From Angiostrongylus vasorum (lineage: Eukaryota > Nematoda > Chromadorea > Rhabditida > Metastrongylidae), in assembly GCA_018806985.1 (NCBI GenBank), contig JADANN010000070.1, forward strand, positions 1 to 64,000: 64,000 nucleotides of DNA, written 5' to 3'. Below, one piece after another: positions 1-15,660 of the stretch (positions are counted from its first letter, which is position 1; every line of letters begins with the position of its first letter). Both the position numbers and the translations under genes were made by a program. The notes below the pieces were generated by a model. The model made no database searches and was not told the DNA's origin. It saw only the letters and a list, made by a program, of their open reading frames with translations.

Positions 1-3000
1 CGATCTTTTGCCATCAGCAGTCACCGCGTCAACGGGATTGATCTGGGGAGCACAAATCGGCATTGAACCCAGTTAAGCTGAGGCTATAGTTATAATCACA
101 ATTTTAAACTTTTTACTTACCGCCTAGTCTTTTTGATGGGAGGGTATATTGCGAAACGTAACTTCAACGAATCTGAGATGTTTGCAAAACTCTGGACCGC
201 AGGTGCCTATGGTGGGGAACGAACGCGCTATTGTCGGCTCCGGAGACGCGTTCACCACCACACCATGTGGGTCCTTTCGTTTCGCCTGTCTCTCATCTAG
301 TTCACGTCGATCTTTTTGCTATCAGCAATCACCCGTCAACGGGATTGATCTGGGGAGGCACAAAATCGGCATTGATCCCAGTTAAGCTGAGGCTATAGTT
401 ATAATCACAATTTTAACCTATTTACTTACCGCCTACTCTTTTTGATGGCAGGGGTATATTGCGAAACATAACTTCAACGAAGCTGATATATTTGCAAAAC
501 TCTGGACCGCAGGTGCCTATGGTGGGGAACGAACGCGCTATTGTCCTTTCCGGAGCAACGCGTTCACCACCACACCATGCGGGTCCTTCGTTTCGCTCTG
601 TCTCTCAGCTAGTTCCATCGATCTTTTTGCCATCAGCAATCACCCGTCAACGGGATTGATCTGGGGAAGCCCAAATCGGCATTGAATCCAGTTAAGCTGA
701 GGCTATAGTTATAATCACAATTTTAAGCTTTTTACTTACCGCCTACTCTTTTTTGATGGCAGGGATATGTTGCGAAACATAACTTCAACGAAGCTGAGAT
801 ATTTGCAAAACCCTTTGACCGCAAGTGCCTGTGGTAGCGAACGATCGCGCTATTGTCCTTTCTGGAGCGTAACGCGTTCACCACCGCACCATGTGGGTCC
901 TTTGTTTCGTCTGTCTCTCACCCTAGTTCCGTCGATCTTTTTGCCATCAGCAATCACCCGTCAACGGGATTGATCTCGGGAAGCCCAAATCGATCATTGA
1001 TTCCAGCTAAGCTGATGCAATAGTTATAATCACAAATTTTAACCTTCTTACTTACCGCCTACTCTGTTTTGATAGCAGGGTATATTGCGAAACATAACTT
1101 CAACGAAGCTGATATAATTGCAAAACTCTGGACCGCAGGTGCCTATGGTGGGGAACGAACGCGGTATTGTCCTTTCTGGAGACGCGTTCACCACCACACC
1201 ATGTCGGGTCCTTTGTTTCGTCTGTCTCTCACCTAGTTCCGTCGATCTTTTTGAAATCAGCAATCACCCGTCAACGGGATTGATCTGGGGAGCCAAAATC
1301 GGCATTTATCCCAGTTAAGCTGAGGCTATAGTTATAATCACAATTTTAACCTTTTTACTTACCGCCTACTCTTTTTGATGGCAGGATATATTGCGAAAGC
1401 ATAACTTCAACGAAGCTGAGATATTTGCAAAACTCTGGACCGCAGGTGCCTATGGTAGGGAACGAACGCGCTATTGTCCTTTCCGGAGCGTAACGCGTTC
1501 ACCACCGCACAATGCGGTCCTTCGTTCCGACTGTCGCTCAGCTTGTTCCGTCGATCTTTTTGCCATCAGCAATCACCCGTCAACGGGATTGATCTCGGGA
1601 GCCCAAATCGGCATTGATTCCAGTTAAGGTGAGGCTATAGCTACAATCACAATTTTAACTTTTTGCTTAAAGGCTACTCTTTTTGATAGCAGGGTGTATT
1701 GCGAAACACAACTTCAACGAAGCAGAGATATTTGCAAAACCCTGGGCCGCAGGTGCGTGTGGTGTGAATCGAACGCGCTATTGTCCTTTCCGGAGCGTAA
1801 CGCGTTCACCACCACACCATGTGGGTCCTTCGTTTCGCCTGTCTTTCACCTATTTGCATCGACCTTTTTGCCATCAGCAGTTTCCCGTCAACGGGATTGA
1901 TTTGGGGAGCACATATGGGCATTGGACCCATTTAAGCTGAGGCTATAGTTATAATCACAATTTTAACCTTTTTGCTTAAAGGCTACTCTTTTTGATAGCA
2001 GGGTATATTGCGAAACACAACTTCAACAAAGCAGAGATATTTGCAAAACTGTGGACCGCAGGTTCCTATCGTGCAGAACGAACGCGCTGTTCTAATTTCC
2101 GGAGCGTAACGCGTTCACCACTACACAGTGCGGTCCTTCGTTTGGCCTGCCTCTCAGCTAGTTCCGTCGATCTCTTTGCCATCAGCAATCACCCGTCAAC
2201 GGGATTGATCTGGGGAGCTCCAATCGTCATTGAACCCAGTTAAGATGAGGCTATAGTTATAATCACAATTTTAAGCTTTTTTACTTACCACGTACTCTTT
2301 TTGATGACAGGATATGTTGCGAAACATAACTTCAACGAAGCTGAGATATTTGCAAAAATTCTGGACCGCAAGTGCCTGTGGTAGGGGAACGAACGCGCTA
2401 ATTCTCTTTTCCGGAGCGTAACGCGTTCACCACCACACCATGTGGGTCCTTTCGTTTCGTCTGTCTCTCACCTAGTTCCATCGATCTTTTTGCTATCAGC
2501 AATCACCCGTCAACGGGATTGATCAGGGAAGCCAAAATCGGCATTGAACCCAGTTAAGCTGAGGCTATAGTTATAATCACAATTTTAAACTTTTTACTTA
2601 CCGCCTAGTCTTTTTGATGGGAGGGTATATTGCGAAACGTAACTTCAACGAATCTGACATGTTTGCAAAACTCTGGACCGCAGGTGCCTGTGGTGGGGAA
2701 CGAACGCGCTATTGTCGGCTCCGGAGACGCGTTCACCACCACACCATGCGGGTCCTTCGTTTCGCCTGTCCCTAATCTAGTTCAATCGATCTTTTTGAAA
2801 TCAGCATTCACCCGTCAACGGGATTGATTTGGGGAGCACAAATCGGCATTGAACACAGTTAAGCTGAGGCTATAGTTATAATCACAATTTTAAACTTTTT
2901 ACTTACCGCCTAGTCTTTTTGATGGGAGGGTATATTGCGAAACATAACTTCAACGAATCTGACATGTTTGCAAAACTCTGGACCGCAGGTGCCTGTGGTG

Positions 3001-6000
3001 AGGATCGAACGCACTATTGTCCTTTCCGGAGCGCAACGCGTTCACCACCACACAGTGCGGGTCCTTCGTTTTCGTTTGTCTCTCAGCTAGTTCTATCGAT
3101 CTTTTTGCCATCAGCAGTTACCCGTCAACGGGATTGATCTGGGGAGCTCAAATCGGCATTGAACCCAGTTAAGCTGAGGCTATAGTTATAATCACAATTT
3201 TAAACTTTTTACTTACCGCCTAGTCTTTTTGATGGGAGGGTATATTGCGAAACATAACTTCAACGAATCTGACATGTTTGCAAAACTCTGGACCGCAGGT
3301 GCCTGTGGTGGGGAACGAACGCGCTATTGTCGGCTCCGGAGTACGCGTTCACCACCACACCATGCGGGTCCTTCGTTTCGCCTGTCCCTAATCTAGTTCA
3401 ATCGATCTTTTTGCCATCAGCATTCACCCGTCAACGGGATTGATCTGGGGAGCACAAATCGGCATTGAACCCAGTTAAGCTGAGGCTATAGTTATAATCA
3501 CAATTTTAAACTTTTTTACTTACCGCCTACTCTTTTTGATGGGCAGGGATATGTTGCGAAACATAACTTCAACGAAGCTGAGATATTTGCAAAACTCTGG
3601 ACCGCAGGTGCCTATGGTGCGGAACGAACGCGCTATTCTCATTTCCGGGAGCGTAACGCGTTCACCACCACACAATGCGGTCCTTCGTTTCGCCTGTCCC
3701 TGATCTAGTTCCATCGATCTTTTTGCCATCAGCAATCACCCGTCAACGGGATTGATCTGGGGAGCCCAAATCGGCATTGAATCCAGCTAAGCTGATGCAA
3801 TAGTTATAATCACAATTTTAACCTTTTTACTTACCGCCTACTCTTTTTGATGGCAGGGTATATTGCGAAACATAACTTCAACGAAGCTGATATAATTGCA
3901 AAACTCTGGACCGCAGGTGCCTGTGGTAGGGGAACGAACGCGCTATTGTCCTTTCCGGGAGACGCGTTCACCACCGCACCATGCGGGTCCCTTTGTTTCG
4001 CCTGTCTCTCACCTAGTTCCATCGATCTTTTGCCATCAGCAATCACCCGTCAACGGGATTGATCTGGGGAGCCCAAATCGGCATTGAATCCCAGTTAAGC
4101 TGAGGCTATAGTTATAATCACAATTTTAACCTTTTTACTTACCGCCTACTCTTTTTGATGGCAGGGTATATTGCGAAACATAACTTCAACGAAGCTGAGA
4201 TATTTGCAAAACTCTGGACCGCAGGTGCCTGTGGTGGGGAACGAACGCGCTATTGTCCTTTCCGGAGACGCGTTCACCACCACACCATGCGGGTCCTTCG
4301 TTTCGCCTGTCTCTCACCTAGTTCCATCGATCTTTTTGCCATCAGCAATCACCCGTCAACGGGATTGATCTGGGGAGCCCAAATCGGCATTGAATCCCAG
4401 TTAAGCTGAGGCTATAGTTATAATCACAATTTTAACCTTTTTACTTACCGCCTACTCTTTTTGATGGCAGGGGTATATTGCGAAACATAACTTCAACGAA
4501 GCTGATATATTTGCAAAACTCTGGACCGCAGGTGCCTGTGGTAGGGGAACGAACGCGCTATTGTCCTTTCCGGAGACGCGTTCACCACCACACCATGCGG
4601 GTCCTTCGTTTCGCCTGTCTCTCACCTAGTTCCATCGATCTTTTTGCCATCAGCAATCACCCGTCAACGGGATTGATCTGGGGAGCCCAAATCGGCATTG
4701 GACCCAGTTAAGCTGAGGCTATAGTAATAATCACAATTTTAACCTTTTTTACTTACCGCCTACTCTTTTTGATGGCAGGGGTATATTGCGAAACATAACT
4801 TCAACGAAGCTGAGATATTTGCAAAACTCTGGACCGCAGGTGCCTGTGGTAGGGAACGAACGCGGTATTGTCCTTTCCGGAGACGCGTTCACCACCACAC
4901 CATGCGGGTCCTTCGTTTCGCCTGTCTCTCAGCTTAGTTCCATCGATCTTTTTGCCATCAGCCATCACCCGTCAACGGGATTGATCTGGGGAGCCCAAAA
5001 TCGGCATTGGACCCAGTTAAGCTGAGGCTATAGTAATAATCACAATTATAACCTTTTTACTTACCGCCTACTCTTTTTGATGGCAGGGTATATTGCGAAA
5101 CATAACTTCAACGAAGCTGAGATATTTGCAAAACTCTGGACCGCAGGTGCCTATGGTGTGGAACGAACGCGCTATTCTCCTTTCCGGAGCGTAACGCGTT
5201 CACCACCACACCATGCGTCGATCTTTTTGCTATCAGCAATCACCCGTCAACGGGATTGATCTGGGGAGCCCAAATCGGCATTGGATTCCAGTTAAGCTGA
5301 CGCTATAGTTATAATCACAATTTTAACCTTTTTACTTACCGCCTACTCTTTTTGATGGCAGGGTATATTGCGAAACATAACTTCAACGAAGCTGAGATAT
5401 TTGCAAAACTCTGGACCGCAGGTGCCTATGGTAGGGAACGAACGCGGTATTGTCCTTTCCGGAGCGTACGCGTTCACCACCACACCATGCGTCGATCTTT
5501 TTGCCATCAGCAATCACCCGTCAACGGGATTGATCTGGGGAGCCCAAATCGGCATTGGACCCAGTTAAGCTGAAGCTATAGTTATAATCACAATTTTAAC
5601 CTTTTTACTTACCGCCTACTCTTTTTGATGGCAGGGTATATTTGCGAAACATAACTTCAACGAAGCTGATATAATTGCAACACTCTGGACCGCAGGTGCC
5701 TGTGGTAGGGGAACGAACGCGGTATTGTCCTTTCCGGAGACGCGTTCACCACCACACCATGCGGGTCCTTCGTTTCGCCTGTCTCTCACCTAGTTCCATC
5801 GATCTTTTTGCCATCAGCAATCACCCGTCAACGGGATTGATCTGGGGAAGCCCAAATCGGCATTGAATCCCAGCTAAGCTGAGGCTATAGTTATAATCAC
5901 AATTTTAACCTTTTTACTTACCGCCTACTCCTTTTTGATGGCAGGGTATATTGCGAAACATAACTTCAACGAAGCTGAGATATTTGCAAAACCCTGGACC

Positions 6001-9000
6001 GCAGGTGCCTGTGGTGTGGAACGAACGCGCTATTCTCCTTTCCGGAGCGTAACGCGTTCACCACCACACCATGCGTCGATCTTTTTGCTATCAGCAATCA
6101 CCCGTCAACGGGATTGATCTGGGGAAGCCCAAATCGGCATTGAATCCAGCTAAGCTGATGCAATAGTTATAATCACAATTTTAACCTTTTTACTTACCGC
6201 CTACTCCTTTTTGATGGCAGGGGTATATTGCGAAACATAACTTCAACGAAGCTGAGATATTTGCAAAACTCTGGACCGCAGGTGCCTATGGTGTGGAACG
6301 AACGCGCTATTCTCCTTTCCGGAGCGTAACGCGTTCACCACCACACCATGCGTCGATCTTTTTGCTATCAGCAATCACCCGTCAACGGGATTGATCTCGG
6401 GAGCCCAAATCGATCATTGGACCCAGTTATGCTGAAGCTATAGTTATAATCACAATTTTAACCTTTTTACTTACCGCCTACTCTTTTTGATGGCAGGGTA
6501 TTTTGGGAAACATAACTTCAACGAAGCTGATATAATTGCAACACTCTCGACCGCAGGTGCCTGTGGTAGGGAACGAACGCGGTATTGTCCTTTCCGGAGA
6601 CGCGTTCACCACCACACCACGCGGGTCCTTCGTTTCGCCTGTCTCTCACCTAGTTCCATCGATCTTTTTGCCATCAGCAATCACCCGTCAACGGGATTGA
6701 TTTGGGGAGCACAAATCGGCATTGGACCCAGTTAAGCTGAGGCTATAGTGGTAATCACAATTTCTAACCTTTTTGCTTACCGGCCTACTCCTTTTTGATG
6801 GCAGGGTGTATTGGCGAAACACAACTTCAACGAAGCTGAGATATTTGCAAAACTCTGGACCGCAGGTGCCTATGGTGTGGAAACGAACGCGCTGTTGTCC
6901 TTTCCTGGAGGTGACGCGTTCACCACCACACAATGCGGTCCTTCGTTTGGCCTGTCTCTCAGCTAGTTCTTCGATCTTTCTGCCATCAGCAGTCTCCCGT
7001 CAACGGAATTGATCTGGGAAGCCCAAATAGGCATTTAACCCAGTTAAGCTGAACCTATAGTTGTAATCACAATTTTTAACCTTTTTGCTTACCGGCTACT
7101 CTTTTTGATTGCAGGGTATATTGCGAAACACAACTTCAACAAAGCTGAGATATTTGCAAAACCCCTGGGCCGCAGGTGCGTATGGTGTGGATCGAACGCG
7201 CTATTGTCCTTTCCGGAGCGTAACGCGTTCACCACCACACCATGTGGGTCCTTCGTTTCGCCTGTCTCTCAGCTAGTTCCGTCGATCTTTTTGCCATCAG
7301 CAATCACCGTCAACGGGATTGATCTCGGGAGCCCAAATCGGCATTGATTCCAGTTAAGGTGAGGCTATAGCTACAATCACAATTTTAACTTTTTTGCTTA
7401 AAGGCTACTCTTTTTGATAGCAGGGTGTATTGCGAAACACAACTTCAACGAAGCAGAGATATTTGCAAAACCCTGGGCCGCAGGTGCGTGTGGTGTGAAT
7501 CGAACGCGCTATTGTCCTTTCCGGGCGTAACGCGTTCACAACCACACCATGCATCGATCTTTTTGCCATCAGCAACCACCCGTCAACGGTATTGATTTCG
7601 GGAGCCCAAATCGGCATTGATTCTAGTTAAGCTGAGGCTATAGTTATAATCACAATTTTAACCTTTTTTACTTAACGCCTATTCTTTTTGATAGCAGGAT
7701 ATGTTGCGAAGCATAACTTCAACGAAGCTGAGATATTTGCAAAGCTCTGGACCGCAGGTGCCTATGGTGGGGAACGAACGCGGTATTGCCCTTTCCGGAG
7801 ACGCGTTCACCACCGCACCATGTGGGTCCTTTGTTTCGTCTGTCTCTCACCTAGTTCCGTCGATCTTTTTGCTATCAGCAATCACCCGTCAACGGGATTG
7901 ATCAGGGAGGCAAAAATCGGCATTCAATCCAGTTAAGCCGAGGCTATAGTTATAGTCACAATTTTAACCTATTTACTTACCGCCTACTCTTTTTGATGGC
8001 AGGGTATATTGGGAAAGATAACTTCAACGAAGCTGATATAATTTGCAAAACTCTGGACCGCAGGTTCCTATGGTGGGGAACGAACGCGGTATTGTCCTTT
8101 CCGGAGACGCGTTCACCACCACACCATGCGTCGATCTTTTTGCTCATCAGCAATCACCCGTCAACGGGATTGATCTGGGGAAGCCCAAATCGGCATTGAA
8201 TCCAGTTAAGCTGAGGCTATAGTTATAATCACAATTTTAACCTTTTTACTTACCGCCTACTCTTTTTGATAGCAGGGTATATTGCGAAACATAACTTCAA
8301 CGAAGCTGATATATTTGCAAAACTCTGGACCGCAAGTGCCTGTGGTAGCGAACGATCGCGCTATTGTCCTTTCCGGAGACGCGTTCACCACCGCACCATG
8401 CGGGTCCTTCGTTTCGCCTGTCTCTCACCTAGTTCCGTCGATCTTTTGCCATCAGCAATCACCCGTCAACGGGATTGATCTCGGGAGCCCAAATCGATAT
8501 TGATTCCAGTTAAGCTGAGGCTATAGTTATAATCACAATTTTAACCTTTTACTTACCGCCTACTCCTTTTGATGGCAGGGTATATTGCGAAACATAACTT
8601 CAACGAAGCTGATATATATTGCAAAACTCTGACCGCAGGTGCCTGTCGTGGGGAACGAACGCGGTATTGTCCTTTCCGGAGACGCGTTCACCACCACACC
8701 ATGCGGGTCCTTCGTTTCGTCTGTCTCTCAGCTAGTTCCATCGATCTTTTTGCCATCAGCAATCACCCGTCAACGGGATTGATCTGGGGAGCCAAAATCG
8801 GCATTGGACCCAGTTATGCTGAGGCTATAGTTATAATCACAATTTTAACCTTTTTACCTACCGCCTAGTCTTTTGATGGGAGGGTATATTGCGAAACATA
8901 ACTTCAACGAAGCTGAGATATTTGCAAAACCCTGACCGCAGGTGCCTATGGTGGGGAACGAACGCGCTATTGTCGGTTTCCGGAGACGCGTTCACCACCA

Positions 9001-12000
9001 CACCATGCGGGTCCTTCGTTTCGCCTGTCCCTGATCTAGTTCAATCGATCTTTTTTGCCATCAGCATTCACCCGTCAACGGGATTGATCTGGGGAGCTCA
9101 AATCGGCATTGATTCCAGTTAAGCTGAGGCTATAGTTACAATCGCAATTTTGAAACTTTTTTGCTTACCAGACTAGTCTTTTTGATGGGAGGGTATATTG
9201 CGAAACATAACTTCAACGAAGCTGAGATATTTGCAAAAATTCTGGACCGCAGGTGCCTTTGGTGGTGAACGAACGCGTAATTCTCCTTCCGGAGCGTAAC
9301 GCGTTCACCACCGCACAATGCGGTCCTTCGTTCCGACCTGTCGCTCAGCTTGTTCCGTCGATCTTTTTGCCATCAGCAATCACCCGTCAACGGGATTGAT
9401 CTCGGGGAGCCCAAATCGGCATTGAACCCAGTTAAGCTGAGGCTATAGTTATAATCACAATTTTAAACTTTTTTACTTACCACGTACTCTTTTTGATGAC
9501 AGGGATATGTTGCGAAACATAACTTCAACGAAGCTGAGATATTTGCAAAACTGTGGACCGCAGGTTCCTATCGTGCAGAACGAACGCGCTGTTCTACTTT
9601 CAGGAGCGTAACGCGTTCACCACCACACAGTGCGGTCCTTCGTTTGGCCTGTCCCTGATCTAGTTCCATCGATCTTTTTTGCCATCAGCAATCACCCGTC
9701 AACGGGATTGATCTGGGGAGCCCAAATCATCATTGATTCCAGTTAAGATGAGGCTATAGTTATAATCACAATTTTAAAATTTTTACTTACCGCCTAGTCT
9801 TTTTTGATGGGAGGGTATATTGCGAAACATAACCTCAACGAAGCTGAGATATTTGCAAAACTCTGGACCGCAGGTGCCTGTGGTGGGGAACGAACGCGCT
9901 ATTGTCCTTTCCGGAGACGCGTTCACCACCACACCATGCGGGTCCTTTCGTTTCGCCTGTCTCTCACCTAGTTCCATCGATCTTTTTGCCATCAGCAATC
10001 ACCCGTCAACGGGATTGATCTGGGGAGCCCAAATCGGCATTGATCCCAGTTAAGCTGAGGCTATAGTTATAATCACAATTTTAACCTTTTTACTTACCGC
10101 CTAGTCTTTTTGATGGGAGGGTATATTGCGAAACATAACTTCAACGAAGCTGAGATATTTGCAAAACTCTGGACCGCAGGTGCCTGTGGTGAGGAACGAA
10201 CGCGCTATTGTCCTTTCCGGAGCGTAACGCGTTCACCACCACACAGTGCGGGTCCTTCGTTTGGCCTGTCTCTCAGCTAGTTCCATCGATCTTTTTGCCA
10301 TCAGCAATCACCCGTCAACGGGATTGATCTCGGGGAGCACAAATCGGCATTGGACCCAGTTAAGCTGAGGCTATAGTTATAATCACAATTTTAACCTTTT
10401 TACTTACCGCCTACTCTTTTTGATGGGAGGGTATATTGCGAAACATAACTTCAACGAAGCTGAGATATTTGCAAAACTCCTGGGCCGCAGGTGCCTGTGG
10501 TGTGGATCGAACGCGCTATTGTCCTTTCCGGAGCGTAACGCGTTCACCACCACACCATGCGGGTCCTTCGTTTCGCCTGTCTCTCAGCTAGTTCCATCGA
10601 TCTTTTTGCCATCAGCAATCACCCGTCAACGGGATTGATCTTGGGGAGCTCAAATCGGCATTGACTCCAGTTAAGCTGAGGCTATAGTTATAATCACAAT
10701 TTTAACCTTTTTACTTACCGCCTACTCTTTTTGATGCGAGGGTATATTGCGAAACATAACTTCAACGAAGCTGAGATATTTGCAAAACTCTGGGACCGCA
10801 GGTGCGTGTGGTGTGAGATCGAACGCGCTATTGTCCTTTCCGGAGCGTAACGCGTTCACCACCACACCATGTGGGTCCTTCGTTTCGCCTGTCTCTCAGC
10901 TAGTTCCATCGATCTTTTTGCCATCAGCAATCACCCGTCAACGGGATTGATCTGGGGAGCCCAAATCGTCACTGATTCCAGTTAAGATGAGGCTATAGTT
11001 ATAATCACAATTTTAAAATTTTTACTTACCGCCTAGTCTTTTTTGATGGGAGGGTATATTGCGAAACATAACCTCAACGAAGCTGAGATATTTGCAAAAT
11101 TCTGGACCGCAAGTGCCTGTGGTAGGGAACGAACGCGGTATTGTCCTTTCCGGAGACGCGTTCACCACCACACCATGTGGGTCCTTCGTTTCGCCTGTCT
11201 CTCACCTAGTTCCATCGATCTTTTTGCCATCAGCCATCACCCGTCAACGGGATTGATCTGGGGAGCCCAAATCATCACTGATTCCAGTTAAGATGAGGCT
11301 ATAGTTATAATCACAATTTTAACCTTTTTACTTACCACCTAGTCTTTTTGATGGGAGTGTATATTGCGAAACACATCTTCAACGAAGCTGATATATTTGC
11401 AAAACTGTGGACCGCAGGTTCCTATCGTGCAGAACGAACGCGCTATTCTCCTTTCCGGAGTAACGCGTTCACCACCACACATGTGCGGTCCTTCGTTTCG
11501 CCTGTCTCTCAGCTAGTTCCATCGATCTTTTTGCCATCAGCAATCACCCGTCAACGGGATTGATCTCGGGAGCTCAAATCGGCATTGGACCCAGTTAAGC
11601 TGAGGCTATAGTTATAATCACAATTTTAACCTTTTTACTTACCACCTACTCTTTTTGATTGGAGGGTATATTGCGAAACATAACTTCAACGAAGCTGAGA
11701 TATTTGCAAAACCCTGGGCCGCAGGTGCGTGTGGTGTGGATCGAACGCGCTATTGTCCTTTCCGGAGCGTAACGCGTTCACCACCACACCAGTGCGGGTC
11801 CTTCGTTTCGCCTGTCTCTCACCTAGTTCCATCGATCTTTTTGCTATCAGCAATCACCCGTCAACGGGATTGATCTGGGGAGCCCAAATCGGCATTGGAC
11901 CCAGTTAAGCTGAGGCTATAGTTATAATCACAATTTTAACCTTTTTACTTACCGCCTACTCTTTTGATAGCAGGGTATATTGCGAAACATAACTTCAACG

Positions 12001-15000
12001 AAGCTGAGATATTTGCAAAACCCTGGGACCGCAGGTGCCTGTGGTGGGGAACGAACGCGCTATTGTCCTTTCCGGAGGCACGCGTTCACCACCACACCAT
12101 GTGGGTCCTTCGTTTCGCCTGTCTCTCAGCTAGTTCCGTCGATCTTTTTGCCATCAGCAATCACCCGTCAACGGGATTGATCTCGGGGAGCCCAAATCGG
12201 CATTGATTCCAGTTAAGGTGAGGCTATAGTTACAATCACAATTTTAACCTTTTTACTTAAACGCCTACTCTTTTTGATGGCAGGGTATATTGCGAAACAT
12301 AACTTCAACGAAGCTGAGATATTTGCAAAACTGTGGACCGCAGGTGCCTGTGGTGCGGAACGAACGCGCTATTCTCCTTTCCGGAGCGTAACGCGTTCAC
12401 CACTACACCAGTGCGGGTCCTTCGTTTGGCCTGTCTCTCAGCTAGTTCCATCGATCTTTTTGCCATCAGCAATCACCCGTCAACGGGATTGATCTCGGGA
12501 GCTCAAAATCGGCATTGGACCCAGTTAAGCTGAGGCTATAGTTATAATCACAATTTTAACCTTTTTGCTTAAACGCCTACTCTTTTTGATAGCAGGGTAT
12601 ATTGCGAAACATAACTTCAACGAAGCTGAGATATTTGCAAAACTCTGGGACCGCAGGTGCCTGTGGTGGGGAACGAACGCGGTATTGTCCTTTCCGGAGA
12701 CGCGTTCACCACCACACCATGCGGGTCCTTCGTTTCGCCTGTCTCTCAGCTAGTTCCATCGATCTTTTTGCCATCAGCAATCACCCGTCAACGGGATTGA
12801 TCTTGGGGAGCACAAATCGGCATTGATTCCCAGTTAAGCTGAGGCTATAGTTATAATCACAATTTTAACCTTTTTACTTACCGGCTACTCTCTTTTGATG
12901 GCAGGGTATATTGCGAAACATAACTTCAACGAAGCTGAGATATTTGCAAAACTCTGGGACCGCAGGTGCCTGTGGTAGGGAACGAACGCGCTATTGTCCT
13001 TTCCGGAGCGTAACGCGTTCACCACCACACCATGTGGGTCCTTCGTTTCGCCTGTCTCTCACCTAGTTCCATCGATCTTTTTGCCATCAGCAATCACCCG
13101 TCAACGGGATTGATCTGCGGGAGCCCAAATCGGCATTGATTCCAGTTAAGCTGAGGCTATAGTTATAATCACAATTTTAACCTTTTTACTTACCGCCTAC
13201 TCTTTTTGATGGCAGGGTATATTGCGAAACATAACTTCAACGAAGCTGAGATATTTGCAAAACTCTGGGACCGCAGGTGCCTGTGGTAGGGAACGAACGC
13301 GGTATTGTCCTTTCCGGAGACGCGTTCACCACCACACCATGTGGGTCCTTCGTTTCGCCTGTCTCTCAGCTTAGTTCCATCGATCTTTTTGCCATCAGCC
13401 ATCACCCGTCAACGGGATTGATCTGGGGAGCCCAAAATCGGCACTGGACTACAGTTAAGCTGAGGCTATAGTTATAATCACAATTATAACCTTTTTACTT
13501 ACCGCCTACTCTTTTTTGATAGCAGGGTATATTGCGAAACATAACTTCAACGAAGCTGAGATATTTGCAAAACTCTGGACCGCAGGTGCCTGTGGTAGGG
13601 AACGAACGCGCTATTGTCCTTTCCGGAGACGCGTTCACCACCACACCATGCGGGTCCTTCGTTTCGCCTGTCTCTCACCTAGTTCCATCGATCTTTTTGC
13701 CATCAGCCATCACCCGTCAACGGGATTGATCTCGGGAGCACAAATCGGCATTGGACCCAGTTAAGCTGAGGCTATAGTAATAATCACAATTATAACCTTT
13801 TTACTTACCGCCTACTCTTTTTGATGGCAGGGTATATTGCGAAACATAACTTCAACGAAGCTGAGATATTTGCAAAACTCTGGACCGCAGGTGCCTGTGG
13901 TAGGGAACGAACGCGGTATTGTCCTTTCCGGAGACGCGTTCACCACCACACCATGCGGGTCCTTCGTTTCGCCTGTCTCTCACCTAGTTCCATCGATCTT
14001 TTTGCCATCAGCAATCACCCGTCAACGGGATTGATTTGGGGAGCACAAATCGTCATTGACTCCAGTTAAGCTGAGGCTATAGTTATAATCACAATTTTAA
14101 CCTTTTTACTTACCGCCTACTCCTTTTGATGGCAGGGTATATTGGGAAACATAACTTCAACGAAGCTGAGATATCTCCAAAACTCTGGACCGCAGGTGCC
14201 TGTGGTAGGGAACGAACGCGGTATTCGTCCTTTCCGGAGACGCGTTCACCACCACACCATGCGGGTCCTTCGTTTCGCCTGTCTCTCAGCTAGTTCCATC
14301 GATCTTTTTGCCATCAGCAATCACCCGTCAACGGGATTGATCTGGGGAGCACAAATCGTCATTGGACTCCAGTTAAGCTGAGGCTATAGTTATAATCACA
14401 ATTTTAACCTTTTTGCTTACCGCCTACTCTTTTTGATAGCAGGGTATATTGCGAAACATAACTTCAACGAAGCTGAGATATTTGCAAAACTCTGGACCGC
14501 AGGTGCCTGTGGTAGGGAACGAACGCGCTGTTGTCACTTTCCGAGGTAGACGCGTTCACCACCACACCATGCGGTCCTTCGTTTCGCTTTGTCTCTCAGC
14601 TAGTTCCATCGATCTTTTTGCCATCAGCCATCACCCGTCAACGGGATTGATCTCGGGAGCTCAAATCGGCATTGGACCCAGTTAAGCTGAGGCTATAGTA
14701 ATAATCACAATTATAACCTTTTTACTTACCGCCTACTCTTTTTGATGGCAGGGTATATTGCGAAACATAACTTCAACGAAGCTGAGATATTTGCAAAACT
14801 CTGGACCGCAGGTGCCTGTGGTAGGGAACGAACGCGGTATTGTCCTTTCCGGAGCGTAACGCGTTCACCACCACACCATGCGGTCGCTTCGTTTCGCCTG
14901 TCTCTCAGCTTGTTCCATCGATCTTTTTGCCATCAGCCATCACCCGTCAACGGGATTGATCTGGGGAGCACAAATCGGCATTGGACCCAGTTAAGCTGAG

Positions 15001-15660
15001 GCTATAGTTATAATCACAATTTTAACCTTTTTACGTACCGCCTACTACTTTTTGATGGCAGGGTGTATTGCGAAACATAACTTCAACGAAGCTGAGATAT
15101 CTGCAAAACTCTGGGACCGCAGGTGCCTGTGGTAGGAACGAACGCGGTATTGTCCTTTCCGGAGCGAAACGCGTTCACCACCACACCATGCGGGTCCTTC
15201 GTTTCCGCTCTGTCTCTCAGCTTAGTTCCATCGATCTTTTTGCCATCAGCAATCACCCGTCAACGGGATTGATCTGGGGAGCACAAATCGGCATTGAACC
15301 CAGTTAAGCTGAAGCTATAGTTATAATCACAATTTTAACCTTTTTACTTACCGCCTACTCTTTTTGATGGCAGGGTATATTGCGAAACATAACTTCAACG
15401 AAGCTGAGATATTTGCAAAACTCTGGACCGCAGGTGCCTGTGGTGGGAAACGAACGCGGTATTGTCCTTTCCGGAGACGCGTTCACCACCACACCATGCG
15501 GGTCCTTCGTTTCGCTCTGTCTCTCAGCTTGTTCCATCGATCTTTTTGCCATCAGCCATCACCCGTCAACGGTATTGATCTGGGGAGCCCAAATCGGCAT
15601 TGGACCCAGTTATGCAGAAGCTATAGTTAGAATCACAATTATAACCTTTTTACTTACCGC
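1..15660 (+). repeat. Left, diverged part of the satellite array
   Basis: Units here differ from one another by many substitutions and small indels and fall into recognisable classes. One class reads GAATCTGACATGTTTGC (about 2.65-3.3 kb). A second has GGTGTGGATCGAACG or GGTGTGAATCGAACG (about 1.76, 7.2, 7.5, 10.5 and 11.7 kb). A third has GTGCAGAACGAACGCGC (about 2.06, 9.57 and 11.4 kb). Divergence falls toward 15 kb, as expected of an old array edge not reached by recent homogenisation. Confidence 0.85.

Noticed and set aside
10500..10530. tRNA-like promoter in the satellite (minus strand TGGTGTGGTGG and GTTCGATCC)
   Set aside because: Some variants have a good B-box, but the A-box is one base off, most units lose the B-box, and no cloverleaf stems form. 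Too weak to call the unit tRNA-derived.
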